A stretch of 61,213 nt of DNA. It comes from Microscilla marina ATCC 23134. Lineage in GTDB: Bacteria > Bacteroidota > Bacteroidia > Cytophagales > Microscillaceae. The position numbers and the translations under genes are program-made. Shown in pieces: positions 53,998 to 61,213 of the stretch. The notes under the pieces are model-generated. The model ran no database searches. It was given only the letters and a program-made list of their open reading frames with translations, and was not told the origin of the DNA. Each line of letters starts with the position of its first letter. Within the stretch, counting starts at the first letter, position 1. Location of the stretch: positions 1-61,213 of the forward strand of contig NZ_AAWS01000054.1 of assembly GCF_000169175.1 (NCBI RefSeq), given 5' to 3'.

Positions 53998-54708
53998 ATG
54001 AGTCACAACCCTAAAAACCCATCGTGTCAAACCTGTGGAATGCGTCATAAGGGTGTTTTTTCAAATTTAGATCGGGATAATCTTGCAGAAATATCTTCAC
54101 AAAAGAGTTGCAACCTTTACCGCAAAGGTGATGTCATCTTTCACGAAGGAAACTATCCCTTGGGGCTTTTTTCAATATTTAGCGGCAAAGTAAAAGTTTT
54201 TAAAACCTCTGAAACGGGCAAAGATCATATCTTGCGGCTTGCCGGAGCTGGCGAACCTTTAGGATATCGTTCGTTGGTGTCGGGAGAAAAGTACGAAGTA
54301 TCGGCTGCAGTGTTAGAAGATACCCGGGTGTGTTTTATACCCAAAGCGTTATTTTTAAATACGTTGCAGGGCAGTAGTAACCTAACGGGGCGGGTCATGG
54401 AGTTTTTGACTAAAGACCTGAAGCTTGCCGAAAGTAAAATTGCTGACCTGGCCCAAAAAACTGTAAAAGAACGCGTGGCAGAAACTATTTTAATGCTGAA
54501 GCAATTTTATGGAATGGAAAGCGATCACAAAACCATCAACGTGAGTTTGTCGCGTGAAGATCTGGCAAACCTAGTAGGTACCGCCACCGAAACCTTGATT
54601 CGGTCTTTGTCAGAGTTTAAGAAAAATGAAATAATTGACCTGAAAGGAAAAAAGATAATCATATTGAATGCCAAAATTTTAGAGAAAATAGCCAACATTT
54701 TCGATTAA
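53998..54708 (+). CDS. Crp/Fnr family transcriptional regulator
   Basis: The protein has 236 residues. The N-terminus carries a CxxC pair (Cys10, Cys13 in PSCQTCGMRH) and a third Cys near 36, so an Fnr-like iron-sulphur cluster is possible but not certain. The cyclic-nucleotide-binding barrel follows, with RKGDVIFHEGNYPLGLFSIFSG near 39-60. A long dimer helix and a C-terminal HTH (VSLSREDLANLVGTATETLIRSL, near 181-203) complete the family layout. It is probably redox- or oxygen-responsive. A second, shorter-signature paralogue follows 130 bp downstream. Confidence 0.9.
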   Translation: MSHNPKNPSCQTCGMRHKGVFSNLDRDNLAEISSQKSCNLYRKGDVIFHEGNYPLGLFSIFSGKVKVFKTSETGKDHILRLAGAGEPLGYRSLVSGEKYEVSAAVLEDTRVCFIPKALFLNTLQGSSNLTGRVMEFLTKDLKLAESKIADLAQKTVKERVAETILMLKQFYGMESDHKTINVSLSREDLANLVGTATETLIRSLSEFKKNEIIDLKGKKIIILNAKILEKIANIFD

Positions 54709-54737
54709 AAAACAGTCATTCTTCGGAATATTGTATT

Positions 54738-54763
54738 AAACATCATATTGATATATGATGTTT
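54738..54763. promoter_or_regulatory. Palindromic operator candidate between two crp genes
   Basis: AAACATCATAT (54738-54748) and ATATGATGTTT (54753-54763) form a perfect 11-bp inverted repeat with a 4-nt spacer, about 76 bp before the second regulator gene. Symmetry and size suit a Crp/Fnr-type dimer; no T-run follows, so it is unlikely to be a terminator. Confidence 0.5.
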
Positions 54764-54838
54764 ATCATTTTATGTGGCAGAGCAAAAGGCTACCTTTGGT
54801 ATAACTTACTCTTATTGTATATATCTTTCTGAACGAAT

Positions 54839-55519
54839 ATGTTGGATAAAGCACAAAATATACCGACAAATGCGTGTGACCACTGCGCATTTGCAAGCAC
54901 AACCACTGAACGCAAGGCCTCATTTTCTGATAGTCGCAAGGAAATGATCATTCGTTCCAACGATTTTCTGTTTAAAGAAGAACAGTTGGCAATGGGGATT
55001 TTTTGCGTAGAAGCAGGCACTTTACTTACCCTAAAGCAAGCAGAAAGTAAAGCTACAGTGTTGAATGTAATAAAGCCAGGGCATATCTTAGGCACCAATG
55101 CCATTACCTCTGCCACCTATCAATACTCTGTAAAAGGACTCACTGACGCCAAGGTATGTTTTATTCCTAAACCATTGGTAATAAAACTCATGAACGAGCA
55201 TTTGCCCTTTAAACTTGCCATCATGAAAGCCCTTTGTCAAGAGATAGAAGCTACTCAGCAAAAGAGTTTATCGTTGATTTATAAATCAAGCAAACAACGC
55301 ATTGCCACTCTATTGCTCGAAGTAGCAGACACTATCAGGAGTCAATCGCGTGAAAAAGCATCTATTTACTTTGTTCCCGAAGAGTTTGCCGGGTTGGTAG
55401 GCATTGCTGCCAAAAGCTTGATGAAAATACTGCATGAGTTTGAGCAAAAACAATGGGTACAATGCCGAAAAAATCAGCTCATGGTATTGAATGCCAACGC
55501 GTTAGGTAAACTGTTATGA
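54839..55519 (+). CDS. Crp/Fnr family regulator, second paralogue
   Basis: The protein has 226 residues. Like its neighbour it starts with a CxxC pair (Cys13, Cys16 in NACDHCAF). The binding barrel is more divergent (FKEEQLAMGIFCVEAGTLLTL), then IKPGHILGTNAITSA. The dimer helix and HTH (VPEEFAGLVGIAAKSLMKIL near 180-199) are recognisable. The two proteins are similar over the HTH region, which suggests an old duplication. Its last 46 bases overlap the convergent hexapeptide-repeat gene tail to tail. A palindrome upstream may be its operator. Confidence 0.85.
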   Translation: MLDKAQNIPTNACDHCAFASTTTERKASFSDSRKEMIIRSNDFLFKEEQLAMGIFCVEAGTLLTLKQAESKATVLNVIKPGHILGTNAITSATYQYSVKGLTDAKVCFIPKPLVIKLMNEHLPFKLAIMKALCQEIEATQQKSLSLIYKSSKQRIATLLLEVADTIRSQSREKASIYFVPEEFAGLVGIAAKSLMKILHEFEQKQWVQCRKNQLMVLNANALGKLL

Positions 55520-56226
55520 GCTTTTGGCTGGCTAGAAAAAACTCCTTGACGGGTAACATGACTAAACGGCGGAATGATTTGAAAATCTCCAATGACTACA
55601 TCATCGTCTACCCGTACAAAGTTACCCAACTTAGTGTTAAGCCCGAGGCGCACCCTGTCGCCAAGTTGTGCTCTGTGCCCAACAATACTACATTCTCCTA
55701 CAGTGATTGAGTTGCCCAGTGTACATTTTAAACCAATAGATGACTTAAACCTTACTTGTACATCTTGTCCTATTTGCGTGTCTAAGCCCACACTGCAGTG
55801 CTGGTCAAATATGGTGTTTTTGCCAATCCTAATCCGTCCTACTTTTATAAATTGTTGATTTTCTGATATTTGATTGGTTCCCAGTAGTATACCATCACCA
55901 AAGTATACATTTTCGCCTATGTCCAACAATGGAAGGTCACGCAACCAGGCATTGGGGTATATGGTAAAACGGGTATTGCCCTGGTAGCCAAAAGTGCGAA
56001 AGAAAAGGTGTTGTAGAGAAGCATCAGAAAAAATAACGTTTAATCGGGCAGGGTCATACATATAATTCCGCAAATGCTGGGTATAAGTAACGCGGTATTG
56101 GTAAGTAACTTGGTTTACATCCCTTTTAAACCTTCCTGTTTTGATGCCAGCTACAGCTTGAGTAAAACCTGTGTTTGCCTGAAGGGTTAATAACTCCTCT
56201 TCGATTTGATTGCCTGAAATAAACAT
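55474..56226 (-). CDS. Left-handed beta-helix (hexapeptide repeat) protein
   Basis: The protein has 250 residues. Residues about 100-225 contain hexapeptide repeats of the type [LIV]-G-x-x-x-x (IGENVYFGDGILLG, IGKNTIFDQHCSVG, IGQDVQVRFKSSIG, LGDRVRLGLNTKLG, VDDDVVIGDFQII), which form a left-handed beta-helix, mostly in acyltransferases such as those of sugar or phospholipid metabolism. The first 95 residues have no family match. No signal peptide is seen. The donor and acceptor cannot be assigned. The gene ends inside the 3' part of the second Crp-type gene. Confidence 0.82.
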   Translation of the reverse strand: MFISGNQIEEELLTLQANTGFTQAVAGIKTGRFKRDVNQVTYQYRVTYTQHLRNYMYDPARLNVIFSDASLQHLFFRTFGYQGNTRFTIYPNAWLRDLPLLDIGENVYFGDGILLGTNQISENQQFIKVGRIRIGKNTIFDQHCSVGLDTQIGQDVQVRFKSSIGLKCTLGNSITVGECSIVGHRAQLGDRVRLGLNTKLGNFVRVDDDVVIGDFQIIPPFSHVTRQGVFSSQPKAHNSLPNALAFNTMS

Positions 56227-56683
56227 TGCTATAAAAAAATAAAGTGAATAATCTTTCCATAGCTTTATAACCTAGTAGCTGCCATAGTTAACAGTAGCAG
56301 CGTATCTTGCCAAAGCAAAAAAGTCAGGCAGTAACCAACGGCTATTGCCTGAACTTATCCCTGTTTAATCAACCAAATCCATCACTAACCAACTGTGCAT
56401 GAGTATCCATGCACTCTTCAAAAGTAGAATATTAAACGTAATGATGCAATAAGGTAATTGATATGTTTACAATTTGCTTTATTGATGAAACCTGACCGTG
56501 CGAAGGTTACACTAAAAAGCTAAGGTGTTGGTGGGCAATAGTTTAGAGGTTTCATCGCAGAGATTATCCATTTTTTTGTAATGATTGATATGTTTCCTGT
56601 TTTTTTTGAAAGAAGAAAGGTAAAAACTTCTCCCAATCCCGTCAGTTGTATATATTGATTAATTATTACCAAACTCCCAATTG
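56227..56683. other. Gene-free interval
   Basis: 457 bp with no supported gene. A small hairpin (CAGGCA at 56325, TGCCTG at 56346) is the only structure seen. Confidence 0.5.
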
Positions 56684-57262
56684 ATGCTCAGACTACTGTA
56701 CCCACTATATTTGATTTGTTGGCTTACCTTGTTGGCAAACGCCCAAACCATTCGCAACCCCTCATTTGAAGGTACACCTGGCACTTCTACTGTGCCTGTT
56801 CATTGGTTGCCTTGCCAGTTGGGGAGCACCCCAGATATACAGCCAGGCTATTGGCTGGTAACTTTGCCACCGTCTGACGGCAAATCGTACTTGAGCCTGG
56901 TATGCCGTTACGATAGTTGGGAGGCTTGTCAGCAGCAGCTTTCTCAGCCTTTGCTCATGGGCAAGTGTTACCAGTATACTATAGATTTGGCTTATTCGCC
57001 CAATTTTGCCGGAAGCTTCGGGGCAGTAGCTCAGCTCAGGGTATGGGGAGGTACTAAAAGCTGTAAACAAAGCGAGTTGTTGTGGGAGTCGGGGCCAGTA
57101 AAAAAGACAGCGTGGCAACGATACCTGGTAGAACTTGCCCCCCAAAAAGCCAACTACCCCTTTATAATATTGGAAGTGTACTATGTAAAAGCAACCCGTT
57201 ATGAGGGCAACCTCCTGCTCGACAACTTTAGGTTCAAGCAAGAGGTGCCCTGTCAGTTTTAG
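56684..57262 (+). CDS. Secreted galactose-binding-like (CBM-type) protein
   Basis: The protein has 192 residues from the ATG at 56684; a TTG one codon earlier is in frame. The signal peptide (about 1-21) ends NAQ, the Bacteroidota pattern. The mature protein starts with IRNPSFEGTPGTSTVPVHW, the common N-P-S-F-E-G opening of surface jelly-roll domains, with an aromatic series (YWLVTLPP, GKSYLSLVCR) and Cys residues that could form disulphides. It ends in LLLDNFRFKQEV. It binds carbohydrate or another ligand by family resemblance only. No sorting domain follows, so it may be periplasmic or freely secreted. Confidence 0.75.
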   Translation: MLRLLYPLYLICWLTLLANAQTIRNPSFEGTPGTSTVPVHWLPCQLGSTPDIQPGYWLVTLPPSDGKSYLSLVCRYDSWEACQQQLSQPLLMGKCYQYTIDLAYSPNFAGSFGAVAQLRVWGGTKSCKQSELLWESGPVKKTAWQRYLVELAPQKANYPFIILEVYYVKATRYEGNLLLDNFRFKQEVPCQF

Positions 57263-57336
57263 TCATTGACCTGCAGTAGTACTCCAGACACTACATCATG
57301 TTTGTTTAATCTTTCACTCTTGAGAAGCCAATCGTA

Positions 57337-57354
57337 GGGCGGTTTAGCTCAGTG
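57337..57354 (+). other. tRNA 5'-end-like fragment
   Basis: GGGCGGTTTAGCTCAGTG resembles the acceptor and D-arm start of a tRNA, but no anticodon arm, T arm or 3' acceptor follows. It lies just before the restriction cassette and could be an integration scar or chance similarity. Confidence 0.25.
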
Positions 57355-57459
57355 AATTACTGGAAGCTTTGGGTAAAAAACTATCCCCATGCTTTGTCTT
57401 CAAACTGTTTTTTACGAATTTGCTTGCTATACTATTCTGCGAACCCAATTGAAATTGCT

Positions 57460-60267
57460 ATGGCAAACACCAATCAACATCCTGAACAAATTGCGCGTGA
57501 TAAGATAGATCAACTACTACAACAAGCAGGCTGGGCTGTGCAAGCCAAAAACAAGGTAAACCTCAACGCAAGCCAAGGCGTAGCAGTACGCGAATACCAA
57601 ACCGACGTAGGACCTGCCGACTATGTGTTGTTTGTAAAACGCAAACCTGTAGGCATTATAGAAGCCAAACGCGAAAAAGAAGGGCACCACCTCACAATGG
57701 TAGAAGAACAGTCGACCCAATATGCCCATGCCAAACTAAAACACCTCAACCATGACCCTTTGCCCTTTGTATACGAAAGTACGGGCACGCTTACCCGCTT
57801 TACCAACTACCACGACCCCAAGCCCAGAGGCAGGCGAGTATTTGGATTTTATACCCCCCAAACCCTGACCCAATGGCTGGAAGACTATCGCAAAAGTGGC
57901 AAAACTTTGCGAGGTAATTTGCTCGATATGCCCACCCTAAATACTGCAGGTTTGCGTCCAGCGCAAATAGTTGCCATCAATAATTTAGAAACTTCTTTTA
58001 AAGAAAATCGCCCCAAGGCATTGATCCAAATGGCTACAGGAGCGGGCAAAACTTTTACTGCCGCTACTTTTATATACCGCTTGCTCAAGCACGCCAATGC
58101 CCAAAGAGTGTTGTTTTTGGTAGATACTAAAAACCTAGGCGAGCAAGCCGAGCAAGAGTTTATGAAGTTTCAGCCCAGAGACGACAATCGCAAGTTTACC
58201 GAGCTATACAATGTGCAACGCCTGAGCTCTAGCCACATAGCCCCCGACAACCAAGTGTATATAAGCACCATTCAACGGCTGTACTCTATACTCAAAGGGC
58301 AAGAGCTAGACGAAAGCGCCGAACTCGACCACCCCAACGAGTCTACTTGGCTGCAAAACCAACTGCAAAACAAAGCCCCTATGCCTGTGGTGTACAATCC
58401 CAAGTTGCCCCTGGAGATGTTTGATTTTATAGTAGTTGACGAGTGCCACCGCTCTATTTATAACCTCTGGAAACAGGTGCTCGACTATTTCGATGCCTTT
58501 TTGGTGGGGTTGACTGCCACGCCCGACAAACGCACCTTTGGTTTTTTTAACGAAAACGTAGTGAGCGAATATACCTATGAGCAATCGGTGGTAGATGGGG
58601 TAAATGTGCCCTATGATGTATATTTGATAGAAACCGAAGTGTCGCAAAAGGGGGCTACTATAGAAGCAGGCTGGCAGGTAGACCGCCGCGACAAGCTCAC
58701 CCGCCGCACCCGTTGGCAACAAGAAGACGAAGACACCATATATACCAAAAACAACCTCGACAAGAAGGTAGTAAACCCCAGCCAAATACGCCACATCATA
58801 CGGGAGTTTAAACGTGCCCTACAAAAAGACATATTCCCGAAACGCTACGATGACCAAGGCGAATACCAAGTGCCCAAAACCCTCATTTTTGCGAAAACCG
58901 ACAGCCACGCCGATGATATTATAAAAATGGTGCGCGAAGAGTTTGGCGAAGGCAATGACTTTTGCAAAAAAGTGACCTACAAAGCTCAAGAAGACCCCAA
59001 GTCGGTGCTCAACCGCTTTCGCAACAACTATTACCCCCGCATAGCAGTAACCGTAGACATGATAGCCACCGGCACCGATGTAAAACCCCTAGAGGTGCTC
59101 TTGTTTATGCGCGATGTAAAAAGCCGCAACTATTTTGAACAGATGAAGGGGCGAGGCACCCGCACGGTGGGCGATGATGCCCTAAAGCAAGTATCGTCAG
59201 CGGCGCAGCACAAAACCCACTTTGTGATTGTAGATGCGGTGGGTGCCACCAAATCTAAGAAAACCGACAGCCGCCCCCTAGAGCGCAAACGGTCGGTGGC
59301 AACCAAAGACCTGCTAGGCGCAGTGGCTATGGGTGCCAGCGACGAAGATTTGTTTTTGTCGTTGGCAAACCGCCTTGTGAGGCTCAATGGGCAACTATCG
59401 CCTACCGAAGCCGAAGGCGTGCTAGAGCATTCGGGCGGCAAAAGCCTGCCACAAATGACCAAAGAGCTATTGGCGGCTTACGACTCTGACACCATAGACA
59501 CTGCTGCTCAAGCATTGATGCAAAGCCAGGGCTTGCCCAGCCTGGAGATGGCGCGCGAACAGGCGCAAGCGCAATTGATAGAAACTGCTGGAAGTACCTT
59601 TAACGGAGAGCTCAACGAATACTTAGAAAACGTGCGCCGCGAACACGAGCAAATCATTGACCACATCAACCTCGACCAAGTAACCAAAGCCGAGTGGGAC
59701 ACCAGCTCTACCGACCGTGCCCAAGCAATGGTGCAAGACTTTAGCCAATATATGGCAGACCACAAAGACGAGATCGAGGCATTGAGCATATACTACGACC
59801 AACCCCACCAACGCCGCCACATTACCGAAAAAATGGTGAAGGAGGTGCTAGCCGCGCTCAAAGCCGACAAACCCACCTTGGCTCCTTTGGTGGTGTGGGA
59901 AGCCTACACTGCTTTAGAAAAGGTGAAAGGCAGTCGCCCCGAAAAAGAACTCACGGCTTTGGTGGCGTTGTTGCGGCGCATTACGGGGCTCGACTCGGTA
60001 CTTACGGCGTATGACAAAACCGTAGACCGTAACTTTCAGGATTGGGTATTTAAACGACATTCGGGCTCTAGCCCTAAGTTTAATGAAGAACAAATGCAAT
60101 GGCTGCGCATGCTCAAAGACCATGTTGCTACGAGCTTGTATGTAGATATTGACGACCTAGACTATAGCCCCTTTGATGCGAAGGGGGGCAGGGGCAAAAT
60201 GCAAAAGTTGTTTGGCAACCAAATACAGGCAATTATTGAAGAACTAAACGAGGCGTTGGTAGCTTAA
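57460..60267 (+). CDS. hsdR: Type I restriction endonuclease subunit R
   Basis: The protein has 935 residues from the ATG at 57460 (MANTNQHPEQIARDK); the longer frame from 57352 has no family match. The N-terminal nuclease shows the PD-(D/E)XK pattern: Asp54 in ADYVLFV, then Glu68-Ala-Lys70. The motor domains have Walker A ATGAGKT (192-198), DECH (327-330) and the arginine motif MKGRGTRT near 561-568. The C-terminal part is helical, as in HsdR. It cuts DNA at a distance from the HsdS target, translocating with ATP. Visibly richer in C at third codon positions than its neighbours, which suggests transfer. hsdM is not seen within the window. Confidence 0.95.
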   Translation: MANTNQHPEQIARDKIDQLLQQAGWAVQAKNKVNLNASQGVAVREYQTDVGPADYVLFVKRKPVGIIEAKREKEGHHLTMVEEQSTQYAHAKLKHLNHDPLPFVYESTGTLTRFTNYHDPKPRGRRVFGFYTPQTLTQWLEDYRKSGKTLRGNLLDMPTLNTAGLRPAQIVAINNLETSFKENRPKALIQMATGAGKTFTAATFIYRLLKHANAQRVLFLVDTKNLGEQAEQEFMKFQPRDDNRKFTELYNVQRLSSSHIAPDNQVYISTIQRLYSILKGQELDESAELDHPNESTWLQNQLQNKAPMPVVYNPKLPLEMFDFIVVDECHRSIYNLWKQVLDYFDAFLVGLTATPDKRTFGFFNENVVSEYTYEQSVVDGVNVPYDVYLIETEVSQKGATIEAGWQVDRRDKLTRRTRWQQEDEDTIYTKNNLDKKVVNPSQIRHIIREFKRALQKDIFPKRYDDQGEYQVPKTLIFAKTDSHADDIIKMVREEFGEGNDFCKKVTYKAQEDPKSVLNRFRNNYYPRIAVTVDMIATGTDVKPLEVLLFMRDVKSRNYFEQMKGRGTRTVGDDALKQVSSAAQHKTHFVIVDAVGATKSKKTDSRPLERKRSVATKDLLGAVAMGASDEDLFLSLANRLVRLNGQLSPTEAEGVLEHSGGKSLPQMTKELLAAYDSDTIDTAAQALMQSQGLPSLEMAREQAQAQLIETAGSTFNGELNEYLENVRREHEQIIDHINLDQVTKAEWDTSSTDRAQAMVQDFSQYMADHKDEIEALSIYYDQPHQRRHITEKMVKEVLAALKADKPTLAPLVVWEAYTALEKVKGSRPEKELTALVALLRRITGLDSVLTAYDKTVDRNFQDWVFKRHSGSSPKFNEEQMQWLRMLKDHVATSLYVDIDDLDYSPFDAKGGRGKMQKLFGNQIQAIIEELNEALVA

Positions 60268-60295
60268 TGCTTACTTTTGATGACTATTTGACAAA

Positions 60296-60688
60296 ATGAA
60301 ACACAAAGAACTCACCCACAAAATTATAGGTTGTTGTATGAAGGTGCACTCCACTCTGGGTGGTGGCTTTCAGGAGGTGATTTACCAACGTGCCCTCAAA
60401 ATAGAAATGGCTAAACAAGGGCTTGCCTTTGAGCGCGAAATGAGTATGAATATTTACTACGATGGCGAACACATTGGCACACGTCGGGTAGATTTTTTTG
60501 TAGAGGGTACCATTATGCTGGAGCTCAAAGCAGTGGCTCGTCTGGATGATAATCACCTTAATCAGGCTATGAATTATTGTCAGGCGTATAACTTACCCAT
60601 TGGGCTCTTGATCAATTTTGGAGGTAAAAGCCTGGAGTACAAGCGAGTGTACAATATTCATCATCCAGACAATCAACAAAAGAAATAA
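60296..60688 (+). CDS. GxxExxY family protein (PD-(D/E)XK nuclease-like)
   Basis: The protein has 130 residues. The name-giving motif is at 24-30 (Gly24, Glu27, Tyr30, within GGGFQEVIY). A nuclease-type core follows, with Asp66 in RRVDFFVE and Glu76-Leu-Lys78 in MLELKAV, the D...ExK layout of the PD-(D/E)XK superfamily. The family is small, widespread in Bacteroidota, and of unproven function. It lies 28 bp after hsdR and before a repeat cluster and hsdS, so it appears as a guest inside the restriction operon. Confidence 0.9.
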   Translation: MKHKELTHKIIGCCMKVHSTLGGGFQEVIYQRALKIEMAKQGLAFEREMSMNIYYDGEHIGTRRVDFFVEGTIMLELKAVARLDDNHLNQAMNYCQAYNLPIGLLINFGGKSLEYKRVYNIHHPDNQQKK

Positions 60689-60732
60689 TAGGATGAGTAG
60701 GATGTACGGATGAATAGGATGGTTGTGCTAAG
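60685..60732 (+). repeat. Repeat R1, copy 1 (48 bp)
   Basis: Starts ATAATAGGATGAGTAGGATG and repeats at 60751-60798 with one difference (TACGG here, TATGG there). It overlaps the stop codon of the GxxExxY gene. Confidence 0.85.
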
Positions 60733-60750
60733 GGCTCACATATACAAAAC

Positions 60751-60798
60751 ATAATAGGATGAGTAGGATGTATGGATGAATAGGATGGTTGTGCTAAG
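60751..60798 (+). repeat. Repeat R1, copy 2 (48 bp)
   Basis: Second copy of R1, period 66 bp. Its core AGGATG-x-x-TAGGATG is the reverse complement of the core of repeat R2, so R1 and R2 form inverted pairs. Confidence 0.85.
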
Positions 60799-60841
60799 TA
60801 ATCCTAAAAATCCGTGCATCCTACGCATCCTAGTAAAGACA
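60796..60841 (-). repeat. Repeat R2, copy 1 (46 bp)
   Basis: Starts AAGTAATCCTAAAAATCCGT and repeats at 60907-60952 with one difference. Its core CATCCTACGCATCCTA, read on the minus strand, resembles R1 (about 20 of 24 core bases by eye). Confidence 0.8.
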
Positions 60842-60906
60842 GTTGAGTAGGATAATAGTACTAAGGGCACAACGTTTACGGGCTAATTTACCTGCTCGAA
60901 GAAGTC

Positions 60907-60952
60907 AAGTAATCCTAAAAATCCGTGCATCCTACACATCCTAGTAAAGACA
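60907..60952 (-). repeat. Repeat R2, copy 2 (46 bp)
   Basis: Second copy of R2, period 111 bp. The last repeat before hsdS. Confidence 0.8.
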
Positions 60953-60987
60953 AGTGAGAAAAAGAATAAAAAAAAGCAAGAGAAACA

Positions 60988-61213
60988 ATGAGAGAAGATT
61001 GGATTGAAGTTGAGTTGATAGAAGTTTGTAATGTTAATATGGGACAATCACCCCCATCTTCAAGTTATAATTTTGAAGGTAAAGGACTCCCTTTTTTTCA
61101 AGGAAAAGCAGAGTTTACTAATTTACACCCCGAAGTAAGCAAGTGGTGTGATGAGCCTAAAAAGAAGGCTGCTGTAAATGATATTTTGTTATCGGTAAGG
61201 GCACCTGTGAGCG
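60988..61213 (+). CDS. hsdS: Type I restriction specificity subunit, N-terminal part (3' end outside window)
   Basis: About 75 codons are visible from the ATG at 60988. The start MREDWIEVELIEVCNVNMGQ, then PPSSSYN, LPFFQGKAEF and DILLSVRAPVS are the typical opening of an HsdS target-recognition domain. HsdS chooses the DNA sequence and binds HsdM and HsdR. The rest lies beyond the window, and hsdM may follow. Confidence 0.88.
   Translation, partial: MREDWIEVELIEVCNVNMGQSPPSSSYNFEGKGLPFFQGKAEFTNLHPEVSKWCDEPKKKAAVNDILLSVRAPVS

Noticed and set aside
54738-54763. Palindrome as terminator of the first Crp-type gene
   Set aside because: No T-run follows and the stem is AT-rich; operator reading preferred.
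60685-60952. CRISPR-like repeats
   Set aside because: Only two copies of each repeat, spacers of unequal size, inverted relation and no cas genes.

Overview
The window looks like chromosomal DNA from a Bacteroidota bacterium, most likely a marine glider of the Cytophagales (Microscilla/Flammeovirga-like; the genus is my inference). The evidence is AT-rich intergenic DNA, little Shine-Dalgarno signal, two promoters of the Bacteroidota type (TTTG, about 19 nt, TAnnTTTG), a 1,902-residue surface protein ending in a type IX secretion sorting domain, several small lipocalin-like lipoproteins or exported proteins, GSCFA and NRDE family proteins, an orphan FtsX-type permease and large soluble hybrid histidine kinases.

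Layout. 1-13.3 kb: the end of rplI, then mostly single-gene units (GSCFA protein, lipoprotein, TerC, a TerB-like protein, a PyrR-like protein divergent from ComF, VOC and SnoaL-like proteins, a TPR membrane protein), then a minus-strand cluster of MoxR-like ATPase, minimal SET-domain protein and LuxI/FeeM-like acyltransferase. 13.3-14.5 kb has no gene. 14.5-25.4 kb: FtsX permease, small SpeD, two hybrid histidine kinases overlapping an acetyltransferase, and an acyl-CoA dehydrogenase. 25.4-26.9 kb is a decayed region with an IS5-like transposase remnant. 26.9-36.2 kb: an exported HAL/PAL-family protein lacking the MIO tripeptide, two small genes and the giant surface protein. 36.4-42.1 kb: the leucine operon leuCDBA, preceded by a leucine-rich leader peptide and a terminator/antiterminator pair. 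42.3-48.3 kb: hypotheticals, tRNA-Pro(GGG), an M1 peptidase and a HupE/UreJ protein. 48.5-52.3 kb: pstSCAB. 52.4-57.3 kb: an isolated nuoD, two Crp/Fnr regulators, a hexapeptide-repeat protein and a secreted protein. 57.3-61.2 kb: a type I restriction cassette (hsdR, a GxxExxY nuclease-like gene with repeats, start of hsdS).

Main points. (1) The leu leader has all parts of a classical ribosome-mediated attenuator: 7 Leu codons among 21, and a segment just after the stop codon that is identical to the 3' arm of the terminator and so can pair with its 5' arm. (2) Five dispersed elements of about 156-169 bp share one architecture: terminal inverted repeats, imperfect whole-length palindromy and a short hairpin at the centre. 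Two are about 97% identical copies. The others differ strongly in sequence. One supplies the stop codon of the M1 peptidase and another starts directly after the nuoD stop. (3) The HAL-like protein has no Ala-Ser-Gly triad. (4) PstC carries a periplasmic stretch resembling part of its own operon's PstS. (5) The second hybrid kinase looks degenerate at three key sites, next to an intact paralogue.
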